Shown here in pieces: positions 1-10,719 of a DNA stretch of 64,000 nucleotides; within the stretch, counting starts at the first letter, position 1; each line of letters begins with the position of its first letter. The notes under the pieces were generated by a model. The model saw only the letters and a program-made list of their open reading frames with translations, did not search any database and had not been told where the DNA came from. The stretch is from Erigeron canadensis. Taxonomy: Eukaryota; Streptophyta; Magnoliopsida; Asterales; Asteraceae. The DNA lies in the NCBI RefSeq assembly GCF_010389155.1, contig NC_057767.1:10089765-10153764 (forward strand), in the 5' to 3' direction. The position numbers and the translations under genes are program-made.

Positions 1-1
1 T

Positions 2-1372
2 CATGACAAGGACTTTGGTCAGATATTTGCTTCATGTCAAATGCATGCTGTGGGAGCTTTTCATGTTTATAATGGGTTTTTATTTCGACAAAACAAGCTG
101 TGTATTCCCCGTTCAAGTCTTCGCATCATGCTGATTAAAGAGGTACATGAGGGTGGACTTGCTAGTCACCAAGGTATCGACAAAACTACGATGATGTTAC
201 AAGTTCATTTTTTTTGGCCTAGGTTACCACGTGATGTGGAACATTATGTTCGTCGTTGTCTACCTTGTCATCATGGGAAGAGTCATTCCTCACCACATGG
301 TTTGTATTTGCCTTTACCGGTCCCTTTGCACCCTTGGGAGGATGTCAGTCTCGATTTCATTACGGGTTTACCTCGTACACAGAGGCAGAAGGACTCGGTC
401 ATGGTTGTTGTAGACCGGTTTTCTAAAATGGCACATTTTGTGGCTTGCCATACCACTTATGATGCTGTACAGGTAGCTACCCTTTATTTCAGGGAGATTG
501 TCCGTCTTCATGGGGTTCCTAAGACCATTGTTAGTGATCGTGACGTGAAGTTCCTTAGTCACTTCTGGTTAACTTTGTGGCGTAAGTTGGGTACTCAACT
601 TAAATTCAGTACTTCTCATCACCCACAAACGGATGGTCAAACGGAGGTCACCAACCGAAACTTGGGCTCTTTATTGCGCGCATTAATCAAAACTAAACTC
701 AGGCAATGGGAAGAGTTACTACCTCGGGCTGAATTTGCATACAACAGTCGCCCGAATAAAACAACAGGTTTGAGCCCCTTCATGATTGTGTATGGTATGC
801 AGCCTACTACACCTCTTGATCTTGCAGTGTTAGACACTACACACAAGTTCAGTAGTGAGGGCAGTGAGCTAGCAGCAGATGTTAAGCGCATTCACGAGCA
901 GGTTAGAGACAAGATTCAAAAGAACAATGAATTGTTGAAATATCGGCGTGATAAAGGTCGCAAACATATTTTATTTCAGCCTGGCGACCTTGTTTGGATT
1001 CACTTGCAGAAAGAGCGTTTTCCCTCCAAACGTCGTTCTAAATTGAGCCCACGCTCTGATGGTCCATTTCGTATCATTGGCAAGGTCAACGACAATGCCT
1101 ACAAGGTGGATCTACCAGGTGATTATGGGGTGTCCACTACTTTTAATGTGGCCGATCTTCAACCTTTTTATGATCCATCAGATCCATTGCCAAGTTTGAG
1201 GGCAAACTTTTCTGAAGAAGGGGAGGATGTTAACCAAGCAGTAGCATCTCCTTCCCCTGTACCAGTCGCAAGTCCAAGTAATGATCCAGCTAGTCAACAA
1301 ACAGGCCCAAGAGACTTACTATGGGTCACCATGGTGAGAGCAACCCATCTTGAAATTTGGAAGCCCAAGTAG
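2..1372 (+). CDS. Ty3/gypsy pol polyprotein, 3' part (integrase), open at window start
   Basis: The frame is open from the first bases of the window, so this is the C-terminal part of a longer pol polyprotein. In order it shows an HHCC zinc-binding integrase domain (a conserved RRCLPCHHGK stretch), then the DDE integrase core. The core has Asp in SLDFITGLPR, Asp in VSDRDVKF and Glu in TDGQTEVTNR. The typical gypsy C-terminal module (GPFRIIGKVNDNAYKV) and the LRANFSEEGED tail follow. Integrase inserts element cDNA into host DNA. The reading frame has no stop or frameshift over about 455 codons, which suggests a fairly recent copy. Protease, reverse transcriptase and RNase H must lie left of the window. 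The lineage looks chromovirus/Tekay-like, but I cannot be sure without the RT domain. Confidence 0.93.
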   Translation, partial: HDKDFGQIFASCQMHAVGAFHVYNGFLFRQNKLCIPRSSLRIMLIKEVHEGGLASHQGIDKTTMMLQVHFFWPRLPRDVEHYVRRCLPCHHGKSHSSPHGLYLPLPVPLHPWEDVSLDFITGLPRTQRQKDSVMVVVDRFSKMAHFVACHTTYDAVQVATLYFREIVRLHGVPKTIVSDRDVKFLSHFWLTLWRKLGTQLKFSTSHHPQTDGQTEVTNRNLGSLLRALIKTKLRQWEELLPRAEFAYNSRPNKTTGLSPFMIVYGMQPTTPLDLAVLDTTHKFSSEGSELAADVKRIHEQVRDKIQKNNELLKYRRDKGRKHILFQPGDLVWIHLQKERFPSKRRSKLSPRSDGPFRIIGKVNDNAYKVDLPGDYGVSTTFNVADLQPFYDPSDPLPSLRANFSEEGEDVNQAVASPSPVPVASPSNDPASQQTGPRDLLWVTMVRATHLEIWKPK

Positions 1373-1787
1373 CCACACGTTTTATTTTTATGTTCTGCAA
1401 CTTTGTTAGTTTTTATTAGTTATTTTTAGTTGAACTTTTCAATATTAGTTTTTATTTTTTACCTATTATGTCGGATAGTGGGCAGTTGTGAGGCCCATCT
1501 TTTATTTGTATTCACTTTGGAAATCAAGTGGCTCATTTTTTTCTTGGAGTAAGTTACATGTTTCAGTTTATTTTCCAATGCTATTCTAAAACTTAGCCAA
1601 TTTTAGAAGGTGATCTTGGAAGACCAATTTGTACATACGTGGTGAATCTGTAGCGTGTATTCAAATTGGGTTGTGCTCTTCGAGTTGGATAATTGGTGTG
1701 ACTGTATATTGTTCAATTCGTTGCTATATCGTTCTTTTCTTGTTAGCAGTCAGTTTTTCATCCTGATTGATACGTTGGGACCTATCA
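1373..1787 (+). mobile_element. Probable 3' LTR / 3' tail of the gypsy element
   Basis: This non-coding sequence follows the integrase stop directly. It holds T-rich stretches and ends in CCTATCA at 1781-1787, a plausible TG...CA-type LTR end. hAT transposase sequence starts immediately after it. A purine-rich GAAGAAGGGGAGGA stretch near 1214 could be the polypurine tract. The LTR start is uncertain and the partner 5' LTR is outside the window, so neither boundaries nor target duplication can be verified. Confidence 0.5.
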
Positions 1788-2830
1788 CTCACATTGACCT
1801 TCATTTCCATCTCCATTACCATCACCTTCAGGTTCAGCAACCCATTCTTGAGCCATGTTAGCATCGTTCGATAATAGAACTTCAACATTCTTGTTCTTTC
1901 TCCTTTTGTTTTTTTCCATCAAGTTATAGTTGAATTGATAATAACCAAGATCTTTCAATTTACTCGCATGCAATCTATTTCTTTTCTTTGTATATATACG
2001 AAGTCAGTTACAAGTAGCAACAAATTGTTATAAAAGTAAAAGTATACAATATAATGATATATAGTTATACTTTAAATAAAGTCTACTAACCCCTTCAAAC
2101 GTGCTCCAATTTCTTTCACACCTCGATGAATTGCTAGTTAACGCAAGAATTTTTATTGCAATCTTTTTCAAATTAGGAGTTGCATCACCAATAATTTTCT
2201 CACCAATATGCTACAATTTTGAAAAATTAAGCGAACTTGTAAATAAATAAATATGAAGTTTAGAAAAGAAAATAAATGACTTTTAGTAAATTGTCATTAC
2301 CCGGATCATAATGATCATGATTCACCATACATGAGCTTATTGCAATGTTCTTGCCAAATCTATCCCACTTATTCTTGCACTTTGGCAACTCAAATATTCA
2401 TCACTTCCATTTGTAAATCAAAAACTTCATTACATATATTTTCAAAATACTCAGGATCCCGATCATGTACATCGGTGATCATGTTGATTTGTGGATCCTT
2501 ATAGAATTAATAAGGGTTCAAATGATAAGTGGCCAAATGCAATGGCGAATGTAGCCTATCTTTCATCTTACTCTCTATGATTTGTATGACGTAGTCGTAA
2601 GCATTTTGGTTTCCCAAGACCTCTTTGATTTCTTCCTTTGCTTTTACCATTTTTCTATAAACAAAACCCATATCAATCATTCGAAGGACTTTGACCAAAG
2701 AAGTAAACACTTTCAAAGTTCAAACATAATGTCACACCGGCCCAAAATAAGGGACTTGACACCGTTGCATATGAGGCTCTCCTTTTTGTGGTATTGTAAA
2801 ATTTACACTCTTCCCATTCGGTGCTAGTAA
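1785..2830 (-). pseudogene. hAT transposase fossil (C-terminal half)
   Basis: Read right to left on the minus strand, a series of exon-like blocks gives the typical order of a plant hAT transposase C-terminus. First come FTSLVKVLRMIDMGFVYRKM and a block with LHLATYHLNPY (2507-2716). Next is a block with RFGKNIAISSCMVNHDHYDP (about 2300-2370). The dimerisation domain follows, with SSRCERNWSTFEG (about 2090-2200), then a basic tail with MEKNKRRKNKN (1785-1973). The DDE catalytic N-terminal part is not seen. In-frame stops and the missing half make this a non-functional remnant, abutting the gypsy tail on its left. Confidence 0.85.
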
Positions 2831-3110
2831 AGATCATTCTCAATTGCTATTTTTTTTGCACAAACGTTGTAAAGTTAGAAATGCGGAAGCGAATCTCGTG
2901 ACACTCGGTCGGATAATATCGCTTTTCTTGGTGAAATTTCTCATCATAGCCAACGTTTTGTGGTGAGAATAAATGAAGGTTGTTTGCTTTTTTGCTTGCT
3001 TTAGGGTTTTCTTATACTTTGCAAGTGCACCAATACCTTGAAAACATAAAAGTATAAAATTATTATAAAAGTTATATGATATATCTTTTGGTTTTTTCCA
3101 AAGTTTTTAT

Positions 3111-3423
3111 TGTTAGGATATTACCATTACTAATTAGCATATTAAAATATATTAATTTGTTAATTAGTGCCATATTTCAGATAGCTTTTATGGTTTACAT
3201 ATTCTTTCTTCTGCTTTTATCTGCATTCACCTAGCCAGTAATTTTTGTTATGAGATTAATAAAGGAAAAGTCTTTTTTTTTTTTTTTGTTAATGTACATG
3301 CTATAAACGCTATGCTAGTAATAACCCTATTCATTTTGGACCTAAAACTTTCTCCTTCATTCAGCTTCATTCACAGGAAATTTTTTCATTATGCTCTTAT
3401 TCTGTGTCCATTTATTATTTGTT
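3111..3423 (+). repeat. Possible degenerate 5' LTR of a small copia-like element
   Basis: It begins TGTTAGGATATT and contains a segment, TATATTAATTTGTT followed by a TATTTCAGAT-like string, that recurs at 4024. A sequence resembling a decayed tRNA-Met primer binding site (TGGT...GAGCATAG) lies at about 3424-3441. Together with 4024-4232 it could be a short non-autonomous (TRIM-like) LTR pair. The copies are diverged and the ends were not verified. Confidence 0.3.
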
Positions 3424-4023
3424 GGTGGTTTGGAGCATAGTTTGATTGCTAATTTGTGCTGGTTTCAGTTGGATTCATTGTTTCTTGGTTTTGCTATCTG
3501 GGTTCGGAAGTTTTATCTGGTCATCATTGATCAAAATCGTATTTTGTAGTTCTATCAATTTGGTGTTCTTGATGATTATAATTCCTGGTTCAAGTAGTTT
3601 AAATCGATTGATTCTTTAGCTTGGCAATTTGAACAATTTGTTTGTCCTGGGTAATCTGGACTAACTTTGTTGGGTTCATCATTGAATTTGGCTTTAGGTA
3701 TCTAGTTCTGCATCATGGGTTAGATTGATTTGTATTAGTGGCATGTGAATTGGTGATGGATTAGGGTTTGTCGATCGATTGGGAATTTCGCGTTTTAATT
3801 TTGGGTATGTTTGTTTTGGATTCATAGATTGATTGGCTTTTGGTTTCATCATTAGGGCTGTTCACTTCACAACCTCAGGCTAGGCTATGTTTGTGCCTTC
3901 TGAAAACGGGTTTTCATCATTAGATTGCGGATATAATTAGCAAACACTCCGATCCGGGTTTTTGTTTCTTATTCTACCAACTCCCAGTGCTTTATGAGTC
4001 CAGTATCTGGAGCTCTAGGGGGA

Positions 4024-4232
4024 TGTTAGCATATATTAATTTGTTTATGGATGCTATCATATTACAGATTATCATAATTGATTGATTTAATTTATTACCA
4101 TACCCAGCTTTAGATTATAAGGAAAACCCAACCTTCACTGAATTGGTCTCATATTAGTCTGTGTACATAATGCGGCATATCAATCAATTTCTATTAATAA
4201 TGAACCTCAATTTGTTTTTCTTATACGTTAGC
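4024..4232 (+). repeat. Possible 3' LTR of the same small copia-like element
   Basis: The purine tract AGCTCTAGGGGGA sits directly before TGTTAGCATATATT, the usual arrangement of a copia polypurine tract and 3' LTR start. The first 60 bases resemble those at 3111. The 3' end is guessed from TTAGCA at about 4232. Confidence 0.35.
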
Positions 4233-4293
4233 AAAATAGATCTTAATTGAAACTATAAAGGCTGGCGATACGTGACACCATCAATTTAACCAT

Positions 4294-4312
4294 CCCCCCC
4301 CCCCCCCCCCCC
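4294..4312. repeat. C19 homopolymer tract
   Basis: Nineteen consecutive C residues followed by GGG. No gene is nearby. The length is liable to sequencing error. Confidence 0.95.
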
Positions 4313-4739
4313 GGGTATTAAACCCACTAAAATTAGTATGGGACGTGGCTATCAGAGAACTAAGCCAGCCACATTTTCCACTTCTTTCTCATTTACCAAA
4401 CTCTTTCCACTACTTCCTTATTTTCTTCTTGAATCTTCAATTACTTTTCAAATCCATGCAATAGAAACTCAAATTAAAGAATTGAAATTCTAGAATAATA
4501 ACAATAATCATATCCTATTGTAGTAGAAATTGAAAGTTGGGGATTTCCTTGAGGTGGTGGTGGCCGAAATTTATAGGAAGAAAAAGGGGAAGAATTGTGA
4601 TTTGATAGCCCTAATTCTTTGTCTTTCATTCTTGAAGTATTGATTTCTATAACCCTAGTTCTATTTGTTATTTAAAATTAGGGTTCATAATCTTAGAATT
4701 TGGGGGTTTTTATTAATTGGGATTTTCAAGTAAACCCTA

Positions 4740-4909
4740 AGGCATTGTTTGATAAATGGATAATGTGGTTGAAAGAGAATGTTGATAATGAAAATCCCTT
4801 ATGGTAAGAATCTCATATTTTATGGTGTTTGGCTAGTGATTATGAAATAAAACTCTATTTTTAAGAATTTGGATTTGTTGGAAAAGTGTAAAGTAGCCAA
4901 ACACCAAGA
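4740..4909. mobile_element. Possible short hAT-type MITE
   Basis: The left end AAGGCATTGTTTGATAA and the right end, read in reverse as CTTGGTGTTTGGCTAC, resemble the degenerate terminal inverted repeats of small plant hAT-type MITEs. No convincing target duplication was seen. Confidence 0.3.
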
Positions 4910-5091
4910 AGTTAGAGTTGATGAATGCAAGCTTATGTGTGTGAGGAAATTGAGTCATGGAACTCATAGATGTTAAATGTTTATTCATGTATAGGTATTG
5001 AAGATTAACTTGTTGAGCTTGTAGCCTTATAGTGTCAAGTAGCCAAATTGAGGTGAGTGTATATGCATATAATCATGTTCTTGTTGTTAGA

Positions 5092-5214
5092 GGTCATAGG
5101 TGGGTAAATTCCTATGACCCATTTGTTTATTTGATTGTGAGAACTAGTAGGTGGGTAAATTCCTACTAGTCATATTGTATGAAAGAGCTAGTAGGTGGGT
5201 AAATTCCTACTAGC
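5092..5214. repeat. Three perfect hairpins with one shared loop and different stems
   Basis: Three units lie at 5092-5119, 5143-5170 and 5187-5214. Each has 9-bp arms around the identical 10-nt loop TGGGTAAATT. The stems are GGTCATAGG/CCTATGACC, ACTAGTAGG/CCTACTAGT and GCTAGTAGG/CCTACTAGC, all perfectly complementary. Spacers are 23 and 16 bases. The units sit in non-coding, LTR- or leader-like sequence with no ORF. Confidence 0.9.
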
Positions 5215-5805
5215 CAAAATTATCCATGGCCATGTTGAAAATGAATGTATGTTGCTTGATTTGTATGAAAAGGCTAGCTTGCTAGGCTTATATGGTGCTT
5301 GATGCACGAAGTTGAAATGACATGACTATGATTATATGTGTATGCATTCACTAAGCGTTGCTTATATTTTAGTTGTTAATCCTTTTTATAGGAGTTGGTA
5401 GTAGCAAGAACAAGGAAGTGATCGAGTGAAGTTGAAGTTAGAGATTTTGGCCATCTTGGAGGTTGGTAACTTGGGTAAATGTGGTAGATAATCCCTTTGA
5501 CTATTATGGCTCTTGATACAAGTCTTTTGGGTAAACATGTTGCCTTGGTATGCATTTTCTGCAAATATGTCAAAATTTGGGTCATGGGATTTCATAACGT
5601 TGTCATGATGAAGTAACTAGGTTTTTGGTTTGGTTAATGACCCGTTTTGTGGTACATTGGTGCTTTTGGTCAAACTATGAATGTAAGTATCATATTTCAT
5701 GTCAAATATATGTTGAACTCAGAAATGATGAGTTTTGAAGTTGATTTTAAGTTGGAATAGGTTGCAAGAATTGAAAAATGTCGAAATGGGTCATTTTGTC
5801 GTCCA

Positions 5806-6023
5806 ACAGCAAATATGTGGCACGTAAAGAAAAAGTATGTGGCACATTTTAGGTTCTGTTCGGATTTAAACCTTTTGTGTGGCACAAACACTTTGAATGT
5901 GGCACATGAAGATCTGAAGGCCAGAATATGTGGTACATGCAATCTTGTATGTGGCACATATTTGCTACTGTCCAGAATTTGTCAAAAAATGTGGCACATG
6001 CATATAAGTATGTGGCACACCTA
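5806..6023. repeat. Irregular TGTGGCAC(A) repeat cluster
   Basis: The octamer TGTGGCAC or a close variant recurs about every 20-45 bases from 5814 to 6020. A TGTTCGGATTT-type segment lies between copies. The same vocabulary (GTGCCACA, CCCGAACAG) appears in reverse complement in the solo LTR at 25340-25610, which suggests related retrotransposon sequence. The cluster ends in a run of A at 6027-6040. Confidence 0.6.
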
Positions 6024-6082
6024 GGTAAAAAAAAAAAAAATCTTATAACTTTTATATTTTATAAATGAAGTTTGATTGTTAC

Positions 6083-7174
6083 ATTTACCCAACATTAATA
6101 TTAAAATATCAAATATACCCAAATCACTAATTTAATAATATTTATACATAAAAAAAAATCAATAATAATTATTTTTTAATCATAGAATCACAATAATATC
6201 CTTTTAAAATTCTGCTTATTTTCATTCTCATAACATGCTTTCATGAATCAAAATTGTTATGATAACGCTCTCCATTATTGTTTTGTTAATTATTTCTTTT
6301 TTTTTTGTTTATTTTTCTCAATGTTTAGACTTTAGATGATTCATAAGGTTTGAAATTACCCATTACGTAGTCAGTGACCTACTGTGTTTTGTCAAAAACA
6401 TAATTTGCTAATAATGTACAAGATAGTTAATTTAGTATTTTATAATGCATATTTAGTTTATAAAAGTTTGGATGCAGCTGTGTAGCACTACAAACAATAT
6501 TACATTTGTTCACACTTTTAGGTGAATGTGAACAAATTAAAAATTTTGTCACGCTTTTTAGTGTGTATAAATATATTGAATTAAAAGTGCATGGAAATTT
6601 TTCCACACTAAAAAATGTGTATAAATAAAAGTTCACACTTTTTAGTGTGAACTTTCATAGTTATTTTGTCACACCTCATTTGTTCACGGTAACTTTTTTA
6701 GTTACCGTAAACAAATGGAGTGTGACAAAATAATTATGAAAGTTCAAGTGTGAACTTTTATTTCTACACACTTTTAATTCAATATATTTGTACACACTAA
6801 AAAGTGTGACAAAATTTTTAATTTGTTCACACTCATCTAAAAGACTAAAAGTGTGAACAAATACAATATTGTTTGTAGTGTAGATTTCATGATCAGGCTA
6901 ACAAGAACAAGAAGTGTTTTATTAATCACATGGAGCAACTTATCAAGAAGTCTTTTTGTTAAATACTCGTATTTGGCATTTCAATAGTTACACATTTTAA
7001 AGTTCTTTGATATATGTAAAAGAATGTTGCAGATGCATTATCGTTGTTTTAAGTAGGGTATTGTAGTCATTATATGATTAAAAAATAATTATCATTGATT
7101 TTTTTTTATGTATAAATGTTATTAAATTAATGGTTTGGGGATATTTGATATTTTAATATTAATGTTGGGTAAAT
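6083..7174. mobile_element. Foldback element with about 110-bp arms
   Basis: The left arm (6083-6205) begins ATTTACCCAACATTAATATT. The right arm (about 7060-7174) is its near-complete reverse complement, ending GTTGGGTAAAT. Both arms share the TTTTTTATG / TAATTATTTTTTAATCAT segment. The interior carries an inserted CACTA-type MITE. No coding capacity and no clear target duplication were seen, so the superfamily is unknown (a Mutator-like MITE is possible). Confidence 0.6.
6486..6880. mobile_element. CACTA-type foldback MITE, TSD TAG
   Basis: The left terminus is CACTACAAACAATATT and the right terminus is its exact reverse complement, ending TTTGTAGTG. Flanks are TAG at 6483-6485 and TAG at 6881-6883, the 3-bp target duplication expected for CACTA transposons. 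The two halves pair over most of their length, so the 395-bp element is close to one long palindrome with GTTACC/GGTAAC near its centre (about 6688-6708). There is no ORF. It must be mobilised in trans if at all. Confidence 0.85.
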
Positions 7175-7724
7175 TTGATATTTTTAATGTGAGATGGGTA
7201 TATTTGATATTTACATGGTTTAATGAGGATAAATATGAAATTTACTCTAGAGTTATTATTATTATCATCAAACAAGATTAAGATGTTCTTAACTTGATCG
7301 ACACGTGTTCTTTTAATTTATTTATTTTATTAAATTAGCTTTTTTAATTGTATACAGACTCAATTTTCTTATTACACTTAGAATTAAATTCTAGCTTTTA
7401 GCTTATAGATACAAAACATGTTATAACCTTATTTGATTGATCCTTTTTTTATTAATAAAATTGTCTTTTTTTCTTTCTCGATTCTTCAACACCTATTACT
7501 TGTATTACTTACAATAAGTTAATAACATGAAGACTTTAAAAATGGGAGTTTACAATCCGAAATTATAAAGCTATTTGTTGTCATTCTCTATGCTTATAAG
7601 TTCCCATTTTCATGTGACTTTAAAAATTTAAGGTAAATCCAAAACTTTAACTAAAGATATATTATATTAAAACTTCGAACAGTTTTACCAAAAGTTTGTT
7701 ATTCATTTAAGCATTTATATGCGC

Positions 7725-8192
7725 TAGGGATGAGCATGGGTCCAAAACCGGCCCGGCCCAGCCCAGCCCAGCCCGACAATATCTCGATTTTGGATTGTGA
7801 AAGAAGAAGAAAAGTTTTTTTTAACAATCTCAATGTAGGTAGGTTTCTTGTTCTGTTTGTGTATGATATACAATAAAAACAAAAGAGTGTAGATATATCT
7901 ACAAATTATTTAAAGTATATGTATCTATAATTCTATATTGTGTCTGCACGTTTTTGGTGGTCTTCACTCAAAAGCCCAAGTCTCTTTTAGCCCAATTATT
8001 ACTTGAACCCATATTTTAATTTGTGTCACGGGTTTTACCGGGTCAAACCGGCAAACTGCGGATTTTGACACGGCCCGAACCGAAAATCATCAATATCATG
8101 AACCGAGAATCAGCCCGTCTGGGTGTCGGGCGGTTCGGGCACGGGCGGGTCAATAGTGGCTCACGGGTTTCCGGTCCAAATTCTTATTCCTA
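7725..8192. mobile_element. hAT-type MITE, degraded 8-bp TSD
   Basis: The element starts TAGGGATGAGCATGGGTCC and ends GGTCCAAATTCTTATTCCTA, imperfect inverted repeats typical of plant hAT MITEs. Flanking octamers ATATGCGC (7717-7724) and ATATGATC (8193-8200) match at six of eight positions. The inside is GC-rich near both ends (CCGGCCCGGCCC; CGGGCGGTTCGGGC), which contrasts with the surrounding AT-rich DNA. Non-coding. Confidence 0.65.
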
Positions 8193-8375
8193 ATATGATC
8201 GCATCTCGTATGATCTAAAACATAAACTCAAACCTTTTAAACTAGCAATAGTCAAAAATAGATAAAGACATATGAAAGAGTAGATTAATAAAGAAAATTA
8301 CTTGAATCCACATATCACCTTTTTATAATTTTAAGAGAATTTTTAAGCTAATATCTAAGAGAATTTATCATCTTC

Positions 8376-9205
8376 CAAACTCAAATGATGCCAATTTCAA
8401 TGCATATTCATTGATTTTTGACTTCGATAATATACAATTGAGTAATTATCGAACCTATAAGAATTAGTTCATGTTGTACTTTGTCTCTTTCATCCCGAGC
8501 TGGTCTGTTTCTTGCTAACTATCATAGATTCATGGATCACAACACATAAGGCAAACACGAGAGATAAGAAGTGTTCTACTTTTTTATATAGGAATTGTCA
8601 TGTAACTAAATTTTCCAAAAGTCGGATAAAATGCTACAAAATCTAAACTGGAAACGATTGAATAGCCCTCACTAAACAATGTAAAAAGAAGAATGGTTTT
8701 TTAATCCGTAGTTTAATCTTCACTTAAAATACAATGTAGTGTTGCATTTACATAACCAAATGCAACCCAACAAAACTTTTAGCACTATGAAAACCAAATT
8801 TTAGAACTATCGTTTCTCTTTTCATTCCATTAACCCATATCAAACACTTGCCAAGCGTCAAAATTAAAGACAAATAAAGTTGTATTAGTCATTATTTGAG
8901 TTATATACACTACATTTTAAAAAATGACGATAGAAGATGATAGCGGTTTTTTACCGAAAAGATTAGATTGGGGACAATGTAACGCATATATAATTAATTT
9001 ACATGGATAGAGATAATATATATATATATATATATAACATATAAAATTTACGTATATATTATTTCTAACCTCGGTCTTCTGTTTCGTCCTACGTTTAATT
9101 TGCCCCTCTCCCTCGCCATTAATTTTAATTTCTTGGTTCCAACTCATTAAAATAGTACTTTAATTAGCAATTAAAATAAACAAACTCTTTCTAGTTATAT
9201 TAGAG
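8376..9205 (+). repeat. Duplicated block, copy A (no insertion)
   Basis: From ACTCAAATGATGCCAATTTC to ACAAATAAAGTT this stretch aligns by eye with 31508-32245, and 9095-9205 aligns with 40795-40900, both in the same orientation. Divergence is visible throughout (substitutions and small indels). Copy A lacks the SINE and the copia element that interrupt copy B, so it preserves the empty sites. No ORF or known domain was recognised. It may be a segmental duplication or a dispersed repeat family. A (TA)n tract lies at about 9008-9037. Confidence 0.7.
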
Positions 9206-9781
9206 GTGTTTGTGCTCCGATAATATAAAAAAACAAAAAATTGTGCCTTAACTCGAGAAAAGAAAATGGGCCACTAAAAGAATTACGTTTTTAGTAAAAT
9301 TATCAAAGGTTGGGGTTGAAAAGACAGAGTTTAACTTAGATGATTGTCTTCCATGGGAAGATATCCATGTAACATAAATGCCGGTTTTTGCAATTTTGAA
9401 GCGTCTATTGGCCGGAAGTTCTGTTAGGTTAAACAGCTTAAATTAAGTTCATTGAGATCATTTATATATATGTATCAAATATATGATATATTATAAAATA
9501 GTACATATTTTTTGCCATTTTGGTCTCGGTCAATGTTTAGGTGTTTCTCCCATAAGAGGATGCTGGGAGGTGAGCGTTGTAGACCGGAGTTGTTTGATTA
9601 TAATACAACACTATACTATTATGTTAAGATTCTCATTATACATCTCTATTTCTATGAATTCTATCTATCTATAATATATTTCTTTTTTACTTAATAAACT
9701 TAATCATTCAGTCAAATTTTATGTTTCTTTTTCAACTTAATAAACAAAAATAACCTTCATTTACATATATCTTACTTAATA

Positions 9782-10109
9782 GTACTTCCTAGTTAGCTCA
9801 AGTGGTTGAGCACCAGCCTCACAAGCAGGAGGTCTTGGGTTCAAGACTTGGGAAGTACATAAGAAGTCATTCTATGAAAACTTGGCTTGGATATACCCAG
9901 GTTCAAGTCTAAGAGGGCAAGGTTTACCCCTATTGATCGTCGTGCCTTCGGGCGGATTAGTAGAGAGTTTTACCCCCATCGGGTATTTGAAATAGACATT
10001 TCTACTTCGAGGGAGCTCTCTAGCGACCCGGTTAAGACAACGTATGCTAGACCTTTCGCTTTCGAATCGCGACACGAAGTTCTCAAGAAAAATTCACCTT
10101 TAAAAAAAA
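9782..10109 (+). mobile_element. tRNA-derived SINE, 19-bp TSD
   Basis: The head carries an A-box-like TTAGCTCAAGTGG and a B-box-like GGGTTCAAGACT, the RNA polymerase III promoter of tRNA-derived SINEs. The tail is A-rich. The 19-bp sequence ACATATATCTTACTTAATA occurs directly before (9763-9781) and after (10110-10128), a perfect target duplication that implies a recent insertion. A second copy lies at 46026-46357 on the other strand. Confidence 0.92.
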
Positions 10110-10370
10110 ACATATATCTTACTTAATACATACAAACTTTCTTAATGCATTCAGTCACTTCACACACTCAGCACTTAATGACTAAAAAATATACAAGCGG
10201 AGTCTTTTTTAATTAACATTTGGCTTATTTTCTTGGACGACACAAATCCCCTTAATTTCTTATTTATAGTTACATTTCTATAATTATCGAACTCTCATAC
10301 TTAATATTTAATATATTATCGTGTATTTTTTTTTAAAAATACATTATCTATTTCTATTGTTATATAATTA

Positions 10371-10719
10371 CTAGATGGGTACCCGCGCGATGCGGCGGTA
10401 TCTTTGAAAAGGTGATGGTTAAATATGTCGGTACCTTTTTGCAGTTAAACAGAGAGAACGAGAGAGAGTTGAAACCAATCTTTTTGTAGGTTGATGTTGA
10501 TTGCCGCCGAAATAAAACTAAAAATTTTATATTAGAGTTCAGGTGAGAGCAAAAGAGAATGAGATTAGGGATAGACATTGAGAAATAGATGGAAGGGTAA
10601 TACCAGAAAATCACTTAAAAAAGTGGAAGAGATATTTGTTTGTAGGAAAGTATAATAGGTATTTCAAAAGTAGAATGGTTGGAAAAAAAATAAGTAGTTT
10701 ATTTTAATATGGAATATAG
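10371..10719 (-). mobile_element. Short non-autonomous Helitron
   Basis: On the minus strand the 3' end reads ...GCGCGGGTACCCATCTAG followed by T, with the GC-rich terminal hairpin and CTAG end typical of plant Helitrons. The other end reads CTATATTCCATATTAAAAT, close to the usual 5' terminus. The terminal TC looks mutated. It encodes no Rep/helicase, so it would depend on an autonomous partner. Confidence 0.65.

Noticed and set aside
5697..6024. ORFs of 86 and 69 aa on opposite strands
   Set aside because: Both arise from the TGTGGCAC repeat cluster and have no recognisable domain.
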